NCBI GenBank assembly: GCA_026225945.1 | Contig: JAMJFZ010000818.1 | Span: 1,238,501 to 1,302,500 of the forward strand | Length of the DNA: 64,000 nt | Reading direction: 5' to 3' | Source of the DNA: Cricetomys ansorgei | Taxonomy: Eukaryota; Chordata; Mammalia; Rodentia; Nesomyidae | In this document: positions 1-12,014 of the stretch, in pieces | How the letters are laid out: every line of letters begins with the position of its first letter | Numbering within the stretch: position 1 is the first letter of the stretch | Notes under the pieces: model-generated | What the model saw: the letters and a program-made list of their open reading frames with translations, nothing else | Told to the model about the DNA's origin: nothing | The model's database searches: none | Made by a program: the position numbers and the translations under genes

Positions 1-102
1 GTTGTCGATGGGCATTATGAGGTGTCTACTAAGCACCAGGCTAATTGCTGCCTTTGCTCCCTACCTCTCTCATACTGTCCATTACAGACATAGATTATTT
101 CT

Positions 103-192
103 GTAGGATAAATGGGGAAACCGAGGCTCAGGGACACCAGAGAACTCACTCAAAGTCAAACAGCTACCTAATAGTTAAGCCAGGATTTGAAT
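103..192 (+). repeat. MIR SINE fragment
   Basis: Contains the conserved MIR core pattern gataaatggggaaaccgagg followed by the ggatttgaa motif typical of MIR. Old and diverged. Confidence 0.6.
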
Positions 193-1084
193 CTGGTTCC
201 TCCTCCCCTCTCTCCTTTCCTTCCTCCTCATCCTCCTCCCACTCTCCCCTCTCCATCTCTGTCTTTCCCTGTATGTTTCTGACTCTGTATTGGGCCTGGA
301 AACCAGGCCCTCACCCATGTTAGCCAAGCCCTCGGCTGCTGAGACTGTCTCACTGTGCTCACCCTGGCCTTCCACCCTCTCTCCAGCCTCCGCTCCCTCC
401 AAATGTAATTCTTCCTCCCTGGTAGCCTGGCCCCCAAACCTGTGCGCCAGACCCCTCCAATATCCACACAGAATGATACTGTCTTTCTCTAAATGTGGGG
501 TTCATTCATTGTGTGAGCAGTCTTTCCTTTCCAGGGAAGCCTGTAGACCCTATGTAGTGAGGAAACCTGTTACTCCTGTCTCTGGGAAGGGCCCAGTAAT
601 GTCTGATACACAACTGCATGGGTAGGTGGGGCCTCGGTGCTGAACTTGGACTGGTCCAAAAACGTGTACCCAGCATGCATTGCGGGGGGGGGGTCCGCTG
701 AGGGTCTCAACCAGAAGGGAACAACACAGATTATCAGGAGAACATTCTGGTGCATGGCTCATCTCAGTGCCTGGGCCCTGGGCCCTGGGCCCTGCCTCAA
801 GCACATGAAAACAGCCCTAGGAGGGGCGTGTCAGTAGCAGAGGGCCGATGCTTGAATATTTTCAAGAGAAGCAGATGTCTGAGAAACTAGAGGTGCTACG
901 TGTGGTGGGCCTGGGTGGTAGTCAGAGTCTGTTGGCGAGCAGTGACTGGTGAAGGGGACAATGGCCCGGAGACCGAACAGTTGGTGCAGCGGGTGAGGTC
1001 TGTGCCACGGCAAGGAATATGGACTCCAGAGGGAGATGACTGACTGGGTTTGAGCCCTAGTGTTGAGTACTGCAGTCTGGTAAT

Positions 1085-1215
1085 GGGCTAAGAGTTTCCT
1101 AGTCTAAGCCTCACTTTCCGTATCTGTGAAATGGGCCAGTGATACATTAGCCACATGCACAGTGTGGTCAGGCCCTCTGTACAGGGCCTGTACACAATAG
1201 GTACTTAATAATGAT
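1085..1215 (-). repeat. MIR SINE fragment
   Basis: On the + strand it shows the reverse-MIR pattern: cctcactttccgtatctgtgaaatggg, a spacer, then aataggtacttaataa. Diverged. Confidence 0.55.
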
Positions 1216-1654
1216 GGCTGTCTTCTCTAGCAGTGTTTCTGGGTCCTGCCTGATGGTGAATTATGGCTGTCGACTCATAGTCCCTTCCTATCCCTGTCGC
1301 TTTCCTGGAGCAGTAAGAGGCTTGGAATTTACCTTGGCATCCGGCTGATGGCGGCCTCCTGCAGCCATCTGTCATTGGGCCTCCCTGTCCTCTGAGTGAA
1401 TGTCAGCACAGTCCCCTCTCAGGGGCCGACTGTGGCTCTGATCTATGGTTGTGGCCAGAGTGAAGACATCTGTCTGTTTAAAAAACAAAACAAAACCAAA
1501 AACCACAGACTGGAGGAGTGCTTGGGTCGTTTGTCTTGTCCCAGTACAGCCCCCCAAGTTTACCCTCTTCCTGGTCCCCCTCAAGGAGGACAGCCCTATC
1601 TACTAGCCTGGGCTCAACAACAACAAAGACTTTGTCAAACGGAAGCTCCAAGCT

Positions 1655-1897
1655 GGACATGATGGTGTGCATGCCTGTCATCCCAGCACTTGGGAGCCTG
1701 AGGCAGGAGGATCCAGAGTTGAAGGCCAGCCTGGGTTATATAATGAATTCTAGGCTAGCCTGGGATACATAGCTAATTCTTGGCTAGCCTGGGCTACACA
1801 GCTAGTTCTAGGCTAGCATGGGCTACATAGCAAGTCCTAGGCTAGTCTGGGCTATATCGTGAGTTCTAGGCTAGCCAGGGCTACAGAATGAGACTTA
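1655..1897 (+). repeat. B1 SINE with a six-fold 29 bp internal repeat
   Basis: The left end is a normal B1 (tggtgtgcatgcctgtcatc, cccagcacttgggagcctga). After position 1723 the usual two 29 bp internal repeats are replaced by five full 29 bp units (1723, 1752, 1781, 1810, 1839) and a shorter sixth (1868-1894), each close to aggctagcctgggctacata plus gctagttct. Confidence 0.85.
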
Positions 1898-4732
1898 AAA
1901 GGCAGCCCTTCAGAGCACGGCTGCTCTCTGGACAGTCCTGGCGTTTGTATACAGTTGCTGTCCTCTGACCTCCCCCAAACGAACAAGAAAGCACCGGATC
2001 CACGGGAGACTGAGGCTCACAGGGTACATGGTCTACCCCTGTGTTTCGCTTTCAATCTGGCCTTACATATTTCCTAGGCAGAAACTTTCTTTTTCTATCT
2101 GGGTCTCAGTTTTCCCTAACTATCCAATAAGAGACTCGAGGCAGATATCTGACTCATTTAGAAGATCATGGCGTTGGGAAGAACTCAGTGAGCATGCGCT
2201 GGTTCCCGTTTGCTTGTCGCAGGGTCCCCAGTTCCTCCATCATTCTGAATTTGAGAAAAACCCATGCTTTGGGACTCAGCACCAGCTTTGTCCTTGCAGA
2301 CTCCAGCCCAGAGAATCCTTGAGGTCCTGCCCCTGGGGCACACATGGGTTTCCATCAGTCACCATCTGCCCTGGTCCTGATGTGTGATTTAAAGGATGGT
2401 GACAAACCATCTTCTTATCTCTGGTAGTGATACCCAGCAGAACTGGCTGTAGTGGCAGGGCCTTGGAACCTCAGGGTACCCAGCCTCATATGGGTTCAGG
2501 AAGGCTTCTACCTCCCTGGGTGCTTTACCCTAGTGCCTTGACGTCAGGGTGCCCAGCAGGACTACGAAGAACGTGAGCGTCTCAGCTGGTGGAGTAATCA
2601 ACTCTCTCCAAGGTGCACCAACCAATTGTGTTCATGGGTCGGCTCAGGTATGAGAAAATGCAAGATGTCACGCTTCTGCCTGTCAGCGGGCTATGGGAGT
2701 ATCCCTGATAAGCCCACTGTGAGCTGAAAAGCACCAGATACAGCAAACCGAGTACCGAGTACCACAACCCGGCTGCTGGAGCTGCACCCAGGCCCGCCTT
2801 AGGGAATCTCATCCAGGCACCCTAAAGACGTTACACCCAGTATGTCTCTATTAGCCTAAAGGTGGGTGAAACCATCGAGCCCAAAGCTTATTATGAAAAC
2901 GTGAGTTAGCTTATGTTGTCTGTTGCATAGCATCCCTGGGGAGAAAAAAGACAGTGGTTATATGAACATTCTTTCCTGCCATTGTCATTTGACTAGACCT
3001 GTGAACTGTCACGTGTTGGGAGCACCCTGTGTCCTTCCTGTGTTGCTCAGCATGTCTGACTGGGTGTCCTCCACACACCCGTTTTCGGGTTTGGCAAGCC
3101 GCGAACTCGGGGCTCTTTGTAGAATGTCTCTGATCCCAGCTGCTACAGAAGAGACTGTGTCTAAATAGCCTTAAAAAAATCTATTTCAAAGTGAGATCAT
3201 TCCACCCTACAGGGTTGTGGGGTAGATAGGATGGTGGGGCGGGGGGAGGGGGCTGGTGCTCAGATCGCTGTGCGTTGGTCAAGAGGGATTCGGGGGGCCA
3301 TTGGTGATTGGTGTGTGTTAACGAGATGAAGCGATTTGAAACAGTGATGGAGGTGGGAATACCTGTCGCTGTCTGTGCGCTGTCCAGAGCCTTCCCCCCC
3401 AACCCCCCGTGTGTGTACGCATCACCGTCCTCTGTAACCTTGGATTTTTATCCCCTCTTCACGGATAAAGAAACTGAGGCAGAGGTGAAGGAGCTGGCCT
3501 AAGGTCACATGGTCAGGAAGGCGTGGAAGGAGCGAATCTTTCCTTCTGCAGGGCCCCCTTCATTGACCCCCCCTCGCTCTTCTCCATTGGCTTTTGTTGC
3601 CTTTCTGGTTCGGGGAACTGCGCGGTGGTGTTGCGGAAGATGTCTCTCTGTTAGCATGCTACATTCGTGTGTGTTACTCCCCATCCGCGCCCCTAGGCTC
3701 TCTTGTTAATATTCACTGCATCAGTGGGCCCAGGTGGTGGCTGTCCCTGGAGGGGGGGTGGGGGGCAGCTGCAGAGAGTTGCTGAAAAGCTAGCTCCTGG
3801 CAGCTTTTGTGACTCATTCATCCTGAGTGTCTTCCGTTGAAGCTGAGGAACGACTTAGTACTGCCAAAGAGCTCTGGGAGATTCCACGTTAGCTGCCTGT
3901 GGCCCTCTAGCCCCTCACGACAGCAGCCATGAAAGGAAGCAAGGGTCTATAGCCCTGGGACTTCCCTGCCACCGTCATTATGGCTGTGGCTGGAGCCATA
4001 TCTCAGGCCTGCCTAAGGAACGATTCTCCTTCGGCTGGCACCTTGGAAGATGCTATATAAATGGGGTTGTCCCACCCAGCCACTGCGGGCATTGGGCATC
4101 GCTTCTCTGAGCAGTTCCTGCTCCTTGTCCTGAAAACGAAGTTGAGGATATGACCAACACCCCCCCACCCCCACCCCCGGTCAAGAGCCTGACCTTGTGC
4201 TTACCTGGAGGCTGAGTCAGATCCTGGAGTGCTGGGGGCGGAGGCAGCAGGTGGTAGTAAAGGCTGATGAAGCTGAACGGGCCGTGTTCCCATGAAGGCG
4301 ACGCTGGGGTTATAAAGACACCCGGGATGGGCTGATTATATAATGGGGTTTAATGAAGCTTGAGGCTAAGGCTCATTACCCCTGGAAGAGGGGGAGGAGA
4401 TGTGCGCAACTCCACAGAGCTTGGCAGCTTGAACCTCGGGCCCATCTTACAACCAGGACCCTTCTGAACGCTGTGGAGGGTTTCCGTTGTGCAGGATCCC
4501 TGCTACATTCCACAAGGCCCTGGAACGTCTGCTCTGGAGGCATGAAAAGTTACCCACCTGGGGATAAAATGTTATACAGGTGTCCCTCACAGAAAGCCCT
4601 GGTTCCTGGGACTGCCACTAGCCCCACCCTGCTTCTTGGAAACCATTTAGAACCCTCTCTCCACCCCACCCCTACCCCCTACTCCTGTCAGCAAGAACCA
4701 CATACACATTCAGGAGAAATGTAAATGTTTTC
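1898..4732. other. Intronic stretch, mostly single-copy
   Basis: Apart from a MIR at 3440-3515 I see no repeat family or gene. It contains short G and C homopolymer runs near 3240 and 4150. Confidence 0.4.
3440..3515 (+). repeat. MIR SINE fragment
   Basis: Pattern cttcacggataaagaaactg and aggcag, followed by aaggtcacatggtcag, the standard MIR core. Confidence 0.65.
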
Positions 4733-4845
4733 TGCGCGCAGTGACACACACCTGTCCCTTTTCCACTCAAAGGCTGAGGCAAGGGGATCCAGAGTTTGAA
4801 ACCAGTCTGAGCTAGTTAGCCGGATTCTCTCCAAAAAACAAACAA
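4733..4845 (+). repeat. Old B1-like SINE
   Basis: Diverged B1: cagtgacacacacctgtccc, caaaggctgaggcaagggga, then an A-rich end with aaacaaac units. Confidence 0.5.
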
Positions 4846-5789
4846 ACAAATGCAAATTCTTCCCGTGGTCCCCAATCCTACAATGGGTCTCCCAATCTGC
4901 GTCTTAACAAGCCCCGCTCAGCAGGCGCAGCAAATCAGAATCTCCGGGCTATAGGACTATTGGGCTATTTACTTTAGCTCTACGTTTTGAAATATCGACT
5001 TCCCTACGTATTGGTATCCGTGGGTTAAATCTGCAAATTCAACTGAAGGTAAAAAGTACGTAAAGTGGTCAATCCGCCCACACCGAACAGGCGCAGACCT
5101 TTTGCTCATCATTTATTTCCCAAACAGCACAGCGTGGCTCCTCTTCACACACTTGGACGCTGTATTTGGCGGTGCTGAAAGTAGCCAGAGCTAATGGAAC
5201 GTCTACAGGAAGCATTCTGCCACCCAGGCATCCCTACAGTTCTTGATGTCCTTGGGATGGATGCTCTGTAGCTTCCAACACGCAGAGAAGCTGCCGGGGT
5301 GGTGCTGATGGGAGCCCCATCAGATCCCTCCATCTTTACCTTTTCCTTGTACTCGGTCTCCCCTCTCCCTCTCGCTTTCATTTCCGAAGATGTTCATTGG
5401 CCGCAAGGCAGCATATTTTCTCACCTTCTCACATAAGCACTTAGAACTGCCTAGGGCAGTCACCATGGCCCTGGACCAGTGTTTTCATCCAGCCGTGCTC
5501 CGCCCCGTTGGAGGCTCCCAGTCTGCCTCCGTTACTATGGCTCCTGCTGGGGTAGGATCCAATCCAGGGTGGCCGATTGCATTGAGCTGTCGAGTTGACC
5601 TAGAGATATGTTTCTTTATTGTCTGTGACCCTGGAGGGGCAAGTGGCTCTTCAGAAGGTCCCTCAGTGGGGGGTGTGTATGTGTGAATGTCCCCTGTGCT
5701 GGGCTCTAGCTGTCTGAGGGTGGAAGGATTCTTGAGGAAGTGGTGTTGTGTCCTGCCTACAGCACCACGGATCTCTATAGAAATCCCCG

Positions 5790-5955
5790 TGGGGCCGCGC
5801 TAGTCTGATGACCTGAGTTCAATCTCCAGAGCCTACCAGTTGTGAGAGAACCGCCTACCATGGGTTATCCTCTAACTTCGAACAGTACAGCGTGGCACAC
5901 GCATGTCCAGACCCCTGGATACCCACCCCCAAGATAAATAAAATGCAATAGAAAA
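5790..5955 (+). repeat. B3 SINE
   Basis: tRNA-derived SINE: tgatgacctgagttcaatct (B-box region), ggttatcctctaacttcgaa, acacgcatg, and an A-rich tail with aataaaat. Confidence 0.7.
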
Positions 5956-5974
5956 AAAATAAAACACAGTCCCA

Positions 5975-6310
5975 GCCAGAACCAGCAAGGTGGCTCAGTG
6001 GGTGAAAAACAGTCACCATCCAAGCCTGTTGACCTAAGTTCGGTCCCTGGAACCCACACAAAGGCTGTATGTGGTGGTGCCCATCTGCAATCCCAGCATC
6101 CCTTTAGTAAGCTGGGAGGGAGGCTGAGACACCAGCAGTGCTTGGAAGCTCATTTGCCAGCTGGGCCGGAGTGTGGCGGACACACGAGACCCTGCCCCAG
6201 CAAGCTGGAAAGAGAATCGACTCCCTAAAGTTGTGTCCCGTGAATTCATGTGGACCATGGCAGGGATACTTGTGCTCAACCCCCCCCCCAACTCTTTAAA
6301 AACAAATAAA
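5975..6310 (+). repeat. Composite tRNA/B1 SINE (B4 class)
   Basis: Starts with a B3-like tRNA part (caaggtggctcagtgggtga, gttgacctaagttcggtccc), continues into a B1-like half (gtggtggtgcccatctgcaa tcccagca) and ends near aacaaataaatgaa. Confidence 0.65.
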
Positions 6311-6691
6311 TGAACACCCCTGCCATCAATGGTAGAGTCATTTCGACCCGGTGTGAGCTGGCACATCACAAAGGCAGGTCTGCAAGCCCTGGTTGACCTT
6401 GGGACTCGCATTTTTTAGCCTGTGTCCAAGTGTCATCCATGTCAGAGCTCAGAACCACTCAGTCTAGTTCCTCAAGTTACAGATGAGGAAACTCAGGCTA
6501 GAGAGAAGAAAGGATTTGCCCAGGGGCTCTGGGGCCGAGGCTGGAACATGGCGTTCCCGATGCCCATCCGTGAGTATTCTTCCAAGAAGGTTAACCAACA
6601 GCCATGTCTGCCATTCTCAAGATATTTAGCAGTGAGGTAGTAGAGACTCAGGAGACAGCACCTCTGCTTAGCCAGGGAAGCATTTTGCTGT

Positions 6692-6730
6692 GGGTGTGTG
6701 TGTGTGTGTGTGTGTGTGTACACACACGAG
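6692..6730 (+). repeat. (TG)n / (CA)n microsatellite
   Basis: About 14 TG units followed by a short ACAC run, giving a small self-complementary junction. Confidence 0.95.
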
Positions 6731-7330
6731 TGTACACATGTGCATGCGTACCTCCCTGAAGGGCCACTTCCTGGTTCTTATCAACTCCTTTTGTGTTACC
6801 TTGTCTGCCCGCCAGCTTTGCAGCTCTTACCTCCTCACACAGTTTGGGCTCAGCGTGAAGCTGACGTCCTCAGACCTTTTGTTATGATTGCTCCCACCAG
6901 GAACCGTAGCAACTGAAATTGCTTGGTGAGTGGTTGGTGCTTGGAGCCGAGGGTGTCATTTGTCTCTATTGGATAAGTCTGCCCTGATTCTGGTTCAAGT
7001 TCAGGCTGTCAGAGTGGGCAATCCCTGGCCCCTTTATCAGGGCCTAGTGTCTGCCTGTCACCAGGTAGGTCCCGGAACTCCCGAGGTGAAGCATCCTCAG
7101 ACATTGACTCCGTTTATAAGAAGGGGTTACACATACCCTGGACTCTGATGTACAGCAGGCATTCATATGCTTTCTCCATGCTCCTAAGCCCCCTGCCCCC
7201 AACCTGAGGGGGATGAAACGCACACTAGGTGAGAAGGTCTGTGGCTGCATGGTGCGTGACACGGGAGACCTGGGGCTGAAAACGATGGTGCCTTCAAGCT
7301 CCAAGTTTTGTGGGCTTTCTGTACTTTGAG

Positions 7331-7332
<2 letters not shown>

Positions 7333-7372
<40 letters not shown>
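7333..7372 (+). repeat. (CT)20 microsatellite
   Basis: Uninterrupted CT dinucleotides for 40 bp. Confidence 0.97.
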
Positions 7373-7375
<3 letters not shown>

Positions 7376-7565
7376 CATCTCTGTGTGTGAGTTGCATACG
7401 GGCACTTTGCATCCGTGTGCATGTGCATATCTGTGGCATACAGGTGTGGACAGGAAGACAGCTTCGAGTGTGGACCCTCAGGCACCTTCCATCTTCTGTT
7501 TTGAGGCAGGGTCCCTCATTCCCCTGGATCCTCACCACATAGACCAGGCTAGCCGGAGGGCAGAC

Positions 7566-7899
7566 TGTAGTTGTTAGGCTGCTGTGGCAGCTCACCAAGA
7601 GAAACAGGGAGGTGTTCTAATATCTACAAGCCCTGCCAGACCCCAGCAGAGGGAATGACCGTCCTGCCCAGCGCCATTCTCAATCAACAGTGGAACCCTG
7701 AGCGTCTGAGCTCAGGTGTGTTTAGTCTTTCAGAACTCCTCAGGTGTGCTACTGATAGCACGTGCAGATCATTAGCAATCAAACAACCCACACACAAATC
7801 CAACACCTGCAAACAATACAAAACACCCCAGAGAGCCCCTCACCCAACAGTGCATAAAACAATTATTTTATAGATAACTAAAAATAAACTTCTGCAACA
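7566..7899 (+). mobile_element. Solo LTR, class II-like endogenous retrovirus (copy A)
   Basis: Element of 334 bp beginning TGTAG and ending CAACA, with an AATAAA signal about 20 bp before the 3' end. It aligns along its whole length with the copies at 10012 and 48804. It is flanked by gcagac and gcaaac, a 6 bp target duplication with one mismatch. No internal retroviral sequence adjoins it. Family name not determined; the 6 bp duplication suggests ERVK-type integration. Confidence 0.8.
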
Positions 7900-8536
7900 G
7901 CAAACTCTCAAAGATCTGCTGTCTCCACCTCCTGCTTCCCCATTATTGGGATGATAGTGCGAATCACTGTGCCAGTCTTCTTCAAAGACGTGAGGCTGCA
8001 CAGGAGTAGCCCGTGATGAGTAGAACTGAAACTTTGGGAGAAGAAGGAAGAGACACACTGAAAGAGCTTGGCGGGTTTTAGGGACTCAGGATGTCTGGAG
8101 GGAGCGGGGGAGAGCGATGTAGGTGACATTTGAGATGGGACAAGAGTCAGCTTCTGGTGTTTGAGTATGTAGACGCTCGTCTTGGGTCTAAAGGAGGTTT
8201 TCGAGCCTCAGACTCTGGCACCAACATTCTTGTTGCTACTTCTGTTCTTGACTTGTTCCATCAGGGAGTAGAGAGCAGGGATGGAGGAGGGTAAGCTCGC
8301 AGGATTCCATCCCGGTATCCCCGAACTCCTCACAGGGAGCAGAGCCTCACAGGTGCATCGGCTATGACTCTTCTGTTCCCTCAAAGACACGAGGCAAGCC
8401 TTCAGCCCCAGTGCCGCAGAATGCGGACCTCACTGGAGAGCAGAGCCTTTGCATGTCTAATTAGCAGAGTTAAGATGAGGTCACACCAGGAGTGGTATGG
8501 GCCATTGGTACAGACAGCGGTGTCCTGTAAGAGTCG

Positions 8537-8791
8537 ATAAAGGCTTGGGAGGTGGCTCTGCATAAAGTGCTTGTGGGTCTGTGCATCTGAGATCTGGCTC
8601 CCCAAAGCCAGGTGTGGTCCTGCCTGTCTGTGATTGCAGTGCTCCCACAGCAAGATGGGAGGCAGAGACGGGAATTCCTGAGCAGTCACAGGCCAGCTAG
8701 CCTGCATACACAGTGGCAGAAAGCAGATGCTTTATCTCAAACAAGGTAGAAGATGAGGAGTTCTGTCATAGAAAGTTGTCCTCTGACCTAA
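8537..8791 (+). repeat. Composite tRNA/B1 SINE (B4 class)
   Basis: tRNA-like head (cttgggaggtggctctgcat), a middle resembling B1 (ccaggtgtggtcctgcctgt, gggaggcagagacgggaatt) and the tail gttgtcctctgacctaaaca leading into a CA array. Confidence 0.65.
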
Positions 8792-8907
8792 ACACATACA
8801 CACACACACACACACATACATACATACACACACACACATATATATACACACATATACACATGCACATACAAACACACACATGCACACACACTAACACACA
8901 CACACAA
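8792..8907 (+). repeat. (CA)n/(TA)n array in a SINE tail
   Basis: Impure CA repeat with TA interruptions, continuous with the 3' end of the preceding SINE and probably grown from its tail. Confidence 0.9.
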
Positions 8908-8917
8908 CTCTTATTGT

Positions 8918-9052
8918 TTTGTATTGAAACAGGGTCTCACTATGCAGCCCTGGCTGTCTTGGACCTTGCTGTGTAGACCAGGCTGGCCTGGAACTCATAG
9001 AGATCCACCTGCTTCTGCTTCCCGAGTGCTGAGGATACACCCAAATTACATA
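8918..9052 (-). repeat. B1 SINE
   Basis: Reverse B1: gaaacagggtctcactatgc, gaccaggctggcctggaact, catagagatccacctgcttc, cccgagtgctgaggat. Confidence 0.85.
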
Positions 9053-9742
9053 CAGTTTTGTTTTTTAAGAAGGAGAGGTGACTTTGGGCATAGAGAAACC
9101 CAGGAAGCAAGTCTTATGACCATAGAGGTCCTGGCAGCCAGAGGTTACCAAGGACTCCTGGCCACCATCAGAAGCCGGAAGGAGTGCCAGACACTCTGTC
9201 CATGGTCTTTGAAGAGCTGCCTTTTCTTGACACCCAGAAGAACAGAATGGTCTAGCCTCCAAATCCCCCAGATGTAGTTCTGTTCGCTTCCAGCTCCCTC
9301 CCCCCAGTTTGTGGCATGGCCCCTGGAGGATGTAAAAGGCTGCTGCTCTGGCCCCAGTGATGCGAGCACCAGGCTAAGAAGCCAGCATTCCAAAGGCCCG
9401 TGTAGTCGGCTGGGGAGCTACTGAGGCACCTTTGGGGGGAGTGACGCCGCTCTTCTCAGCTGTGAAATTGATCATCAGTCTTGAGTTCCAGTGGTCGCCT
9501 CCCAGATGGCCCCCTAGTGACCATAAAGAGTTAAATGCAGCTTCTCAAAATGCCCCTTGGCTCTCTGGGCAGCAGTTTGCCTGGGAAAGTAGGCGTGTGC
9601 CCGGCAGAGGAGGGGCTGGAGCCGGTTAGTCACGGCATCTGCTGCCCGGCCCCGGGTGCACAGGTCTCTATTGCCTGTCTTGCCAAGGGAATCAACTCTT
9701 TGGATTAAGCCTTTTTCCTAGTTAAAAGGGTCTCAGTGGAGC

Positions 9743-9957
9743 CAGGGACATAGCTCAGTTGGTAGAGCACCTACCTAGCATGCAGAAGGTCTTAGGTAGG
9801 TTCAACCCCCAGCATCTCGTGAATGGGTATGGTGGTGCACACCTATAATCCCAGCACTAGGGTAGTAAATACAGGAGGGTCAGATGCTCAAGGTCTTCCT
9901 CAGCCTGAAAGTGCTTGAGAGGCTACCTTTGGCTAATGAGACTCTATCACAAAAGGA
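9743..9957 (+). repeat. B4 / ID-B1 dimer SINE
   Basis: ID head with an A box (tagctcagttggtagagcac) and a B box (ggttcaaccccc), joined to a B1-like half (atggtggtgcacacctataa tcccagcacta). Transcription would be by RNA polymerase III if active, but the copy is diverged. Confidence 0.8.
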
Positions 9958-10011
9958 TTCACTAGGAACCCCTGGGCGTTGTCTTGCCAACTCATTTGGT
10001 CAGTGGCCTTT

Positions 10012-10346
10012 TGTTGCTGTTAGCTGCTGTGGGGGCTCATCGAGGAGACACTGAGGCATATTCAAAGGTGCACACCCTGCCAGACCTCAGTAGAGGGAGC
10101 CACCATCATGGCCAGCGGCATACTCGACAGTGGAACCCTGAGCATCTGAGCTCAGGTGTTTTTATTGATTCAGAACTCTTCAGGTGTTCTACTGATAGCA
10201 CGTGCGGATCATGAGCAATCAAACATCCCCCACATAAATCCAACACCTGCAGACAATAACAAAACTTGAAGACCTAGGTGTCCCTTTTTCCAACAGTGCA
10301 CAAAAGCAATTATTTTAAACACAACTGAAAATAAACTTCCACAATA
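10012..10346 (+). mobile_element. Solo LTR, same family (copy B)
   Basis: Element of about 335 bp starting TGTTG and ending CAATA (expected CAACA). It shares cgacagtggaaccctgagc, gcacgtgc, gcaatcaaacatcccc and an AATAAA near the end with copies A and C. Flanks are gccttt and acctct, a 6 bp duplication with two transitions. Lies 2.1 kb from copy A, but the flanks do not match across the pair, so these are separate insertions. Confidence 0.75.
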
Positions 10347-11289
10347 ACCTCTTGATTTGAAAAGGCTACCTGTCAGATGGGCTATGATGATTTGTGAGTG
10401 TTAAATGCATTCAATCCCCTCCTCTGGCATGCTCGAGATTCTGCAGTCCCTTGTGGTATGACATGATATGATACTGGGTGGGTTAGCCAATCTCCCTGAG
10501 ACTCGGAGGCTTCCGTTTGGAACGAGGGTCTTTGTTCTTCCCTCCACAGCAGGACCACAAGGTTGACCTCAAGGATAGATGACGAAGAGTCTGCCCCCTG
10601 ATGCTGATAGGGAAGGGGGTCTCACCTGGCTTGTAGAGCATCTAGGGAAGCCCCCACCATTCATGGGGGGCTGTCAGCAGTGTGCAGATGCTGGCTGAGA
10701 CCAGAGATGTTGGATCTCTGGAGCTGGAAGTACAGACAGTGGTAAGAGGCCTTTTGAGAGCCAGCTCTCTCCTTCCACCACTTGGGAAGAGGTTTTAGGT
10801 CATTGGGCTACAGGAGCCTTTACCCACGGAGCTGCCTCACTGGCACACGGAAAAGCATTTTAGTGAAATACTTACAGCAATCTGGTGGGTAAACCCCTGG
10901 GCCAGCCACCTATTTGAATAGTTTTATTTGAAGCAGGTCTGAGATTTAAGAGTGGCAGGTGATCAGGTCAGGAGATCCAGGTTGGATCCTGTTTTTCAAG
11001 ACTCAGTTCTCTGTGGCTTTGTTTGTTTTGACGCCTATGCCCTGGTATACAAGATTCAGCGTAAGGGGAGCTGAGCAGAGGGTGTTAGAGAACTCTGGGG
11101 TAGAACTTAGCTACTTTTCTATAAACCTAAAAAGGGTTCCAAGTTTAAAAAGTGGATTAAAATATTTTTCTCATTTCATAACCCCCCCCATTGTATTTTC
11201 TCCTAATTCCATGTCTTAATTCTTAAACTCATTTCTTTTACATTCTTTTTTGTAGTTGTTTGTTTTTGGTTTTTTTTGGGGGGGGATTG
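10347..11289. other. Intronic stretch without a clear feature
   Basis: A possible B3 remnant on the - strand near 10815-10855 (cctttacccacggagctgcc). Otherwise nothing recognised. Confidence 0.3.
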
Positions 11290-11441
11290 TTTGCTTGTTT
11301 TTGAGACAGGGTTTCTCTGTTGTAACTCTGGCTGTCCTGGAACTCACTCTGTAGAGTAGACTGGCTTCGAATTTACAGAGATCTGTCAGCCTCTGCTTCC
11401 CGAGTGCTGGGATTAAAGGTGGGAGCCACCACTGCTTGGCT
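11290..11441 (-). repeat. B1 SINE
   Basis: Reverse B1 with gagacagggtttctctgttg, ggctgtcctggaactcactc, cccgagtgctgggattaaag and a leading T/G-rich tail. Confidence 0.92.
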
Positions 11442-12014
11442 CTTTTACATTCTTAATTTGCCACTTGGGATCAAGCCATTCCTCTTCTGCCCTTTATCCC
11501 TTACATTGGCTTCATTGGCTGGCAATCTCTTCTGCTTTAAATATCTCTTTTCCTTTTAGTCTCACCATTAAGGAAACAATGAATTCATGGGTTCTGTTTA
11601 TTACAGTTTGGAATCACATTTAAGTTTTAGGTCGCTTGTCTTTTAGATTGCTCACAGTCTTGAGCACTTTATAACCATCTCTCTCCCCTCATGATACACT
11701 GTTTCCTTCCTGCTGGGCTTTGTAGCCACCGTCCCCAAGGCAATGTATTAAAGGCCTTGTCCTCAAGGTGGCGCTGTTGGGAGTTAGTGGACCCCCTCCC
11801 GGGAGGCGGAGCCTAGTGGGAAGTTTTTAAGCAATGGGGTGGGGGGAGGGAGATGGGGGGAGGGTTCCTTGATGGAAACATAGACTCTCATTTTCAGTTG
11901 TCTTCAAGCATCTGGTTTGTGGTACTTTGTTAGAATAGCACATGGACGACTAATAGGTAATGGATCCTACACTAAGGGATCCTTCATCCATGAGCCCCTG
12001 GGCAGGACAGGGCT

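Noticed and set aside
9743..9830. Possible tRNA gene (A and B boxes visible)
   Set aside because: The sequence continues into a B1-like half, so it is the head of an ID-B1 SINE. No cloverleaf with a normal anticodon stem was evident.
7566..10346. Two LTRs as the ends of one provirus
   Set aside because: Each LTR has its own flanking near-duplication, outer flanks differ, and only SINEs and simple repeats lie between.
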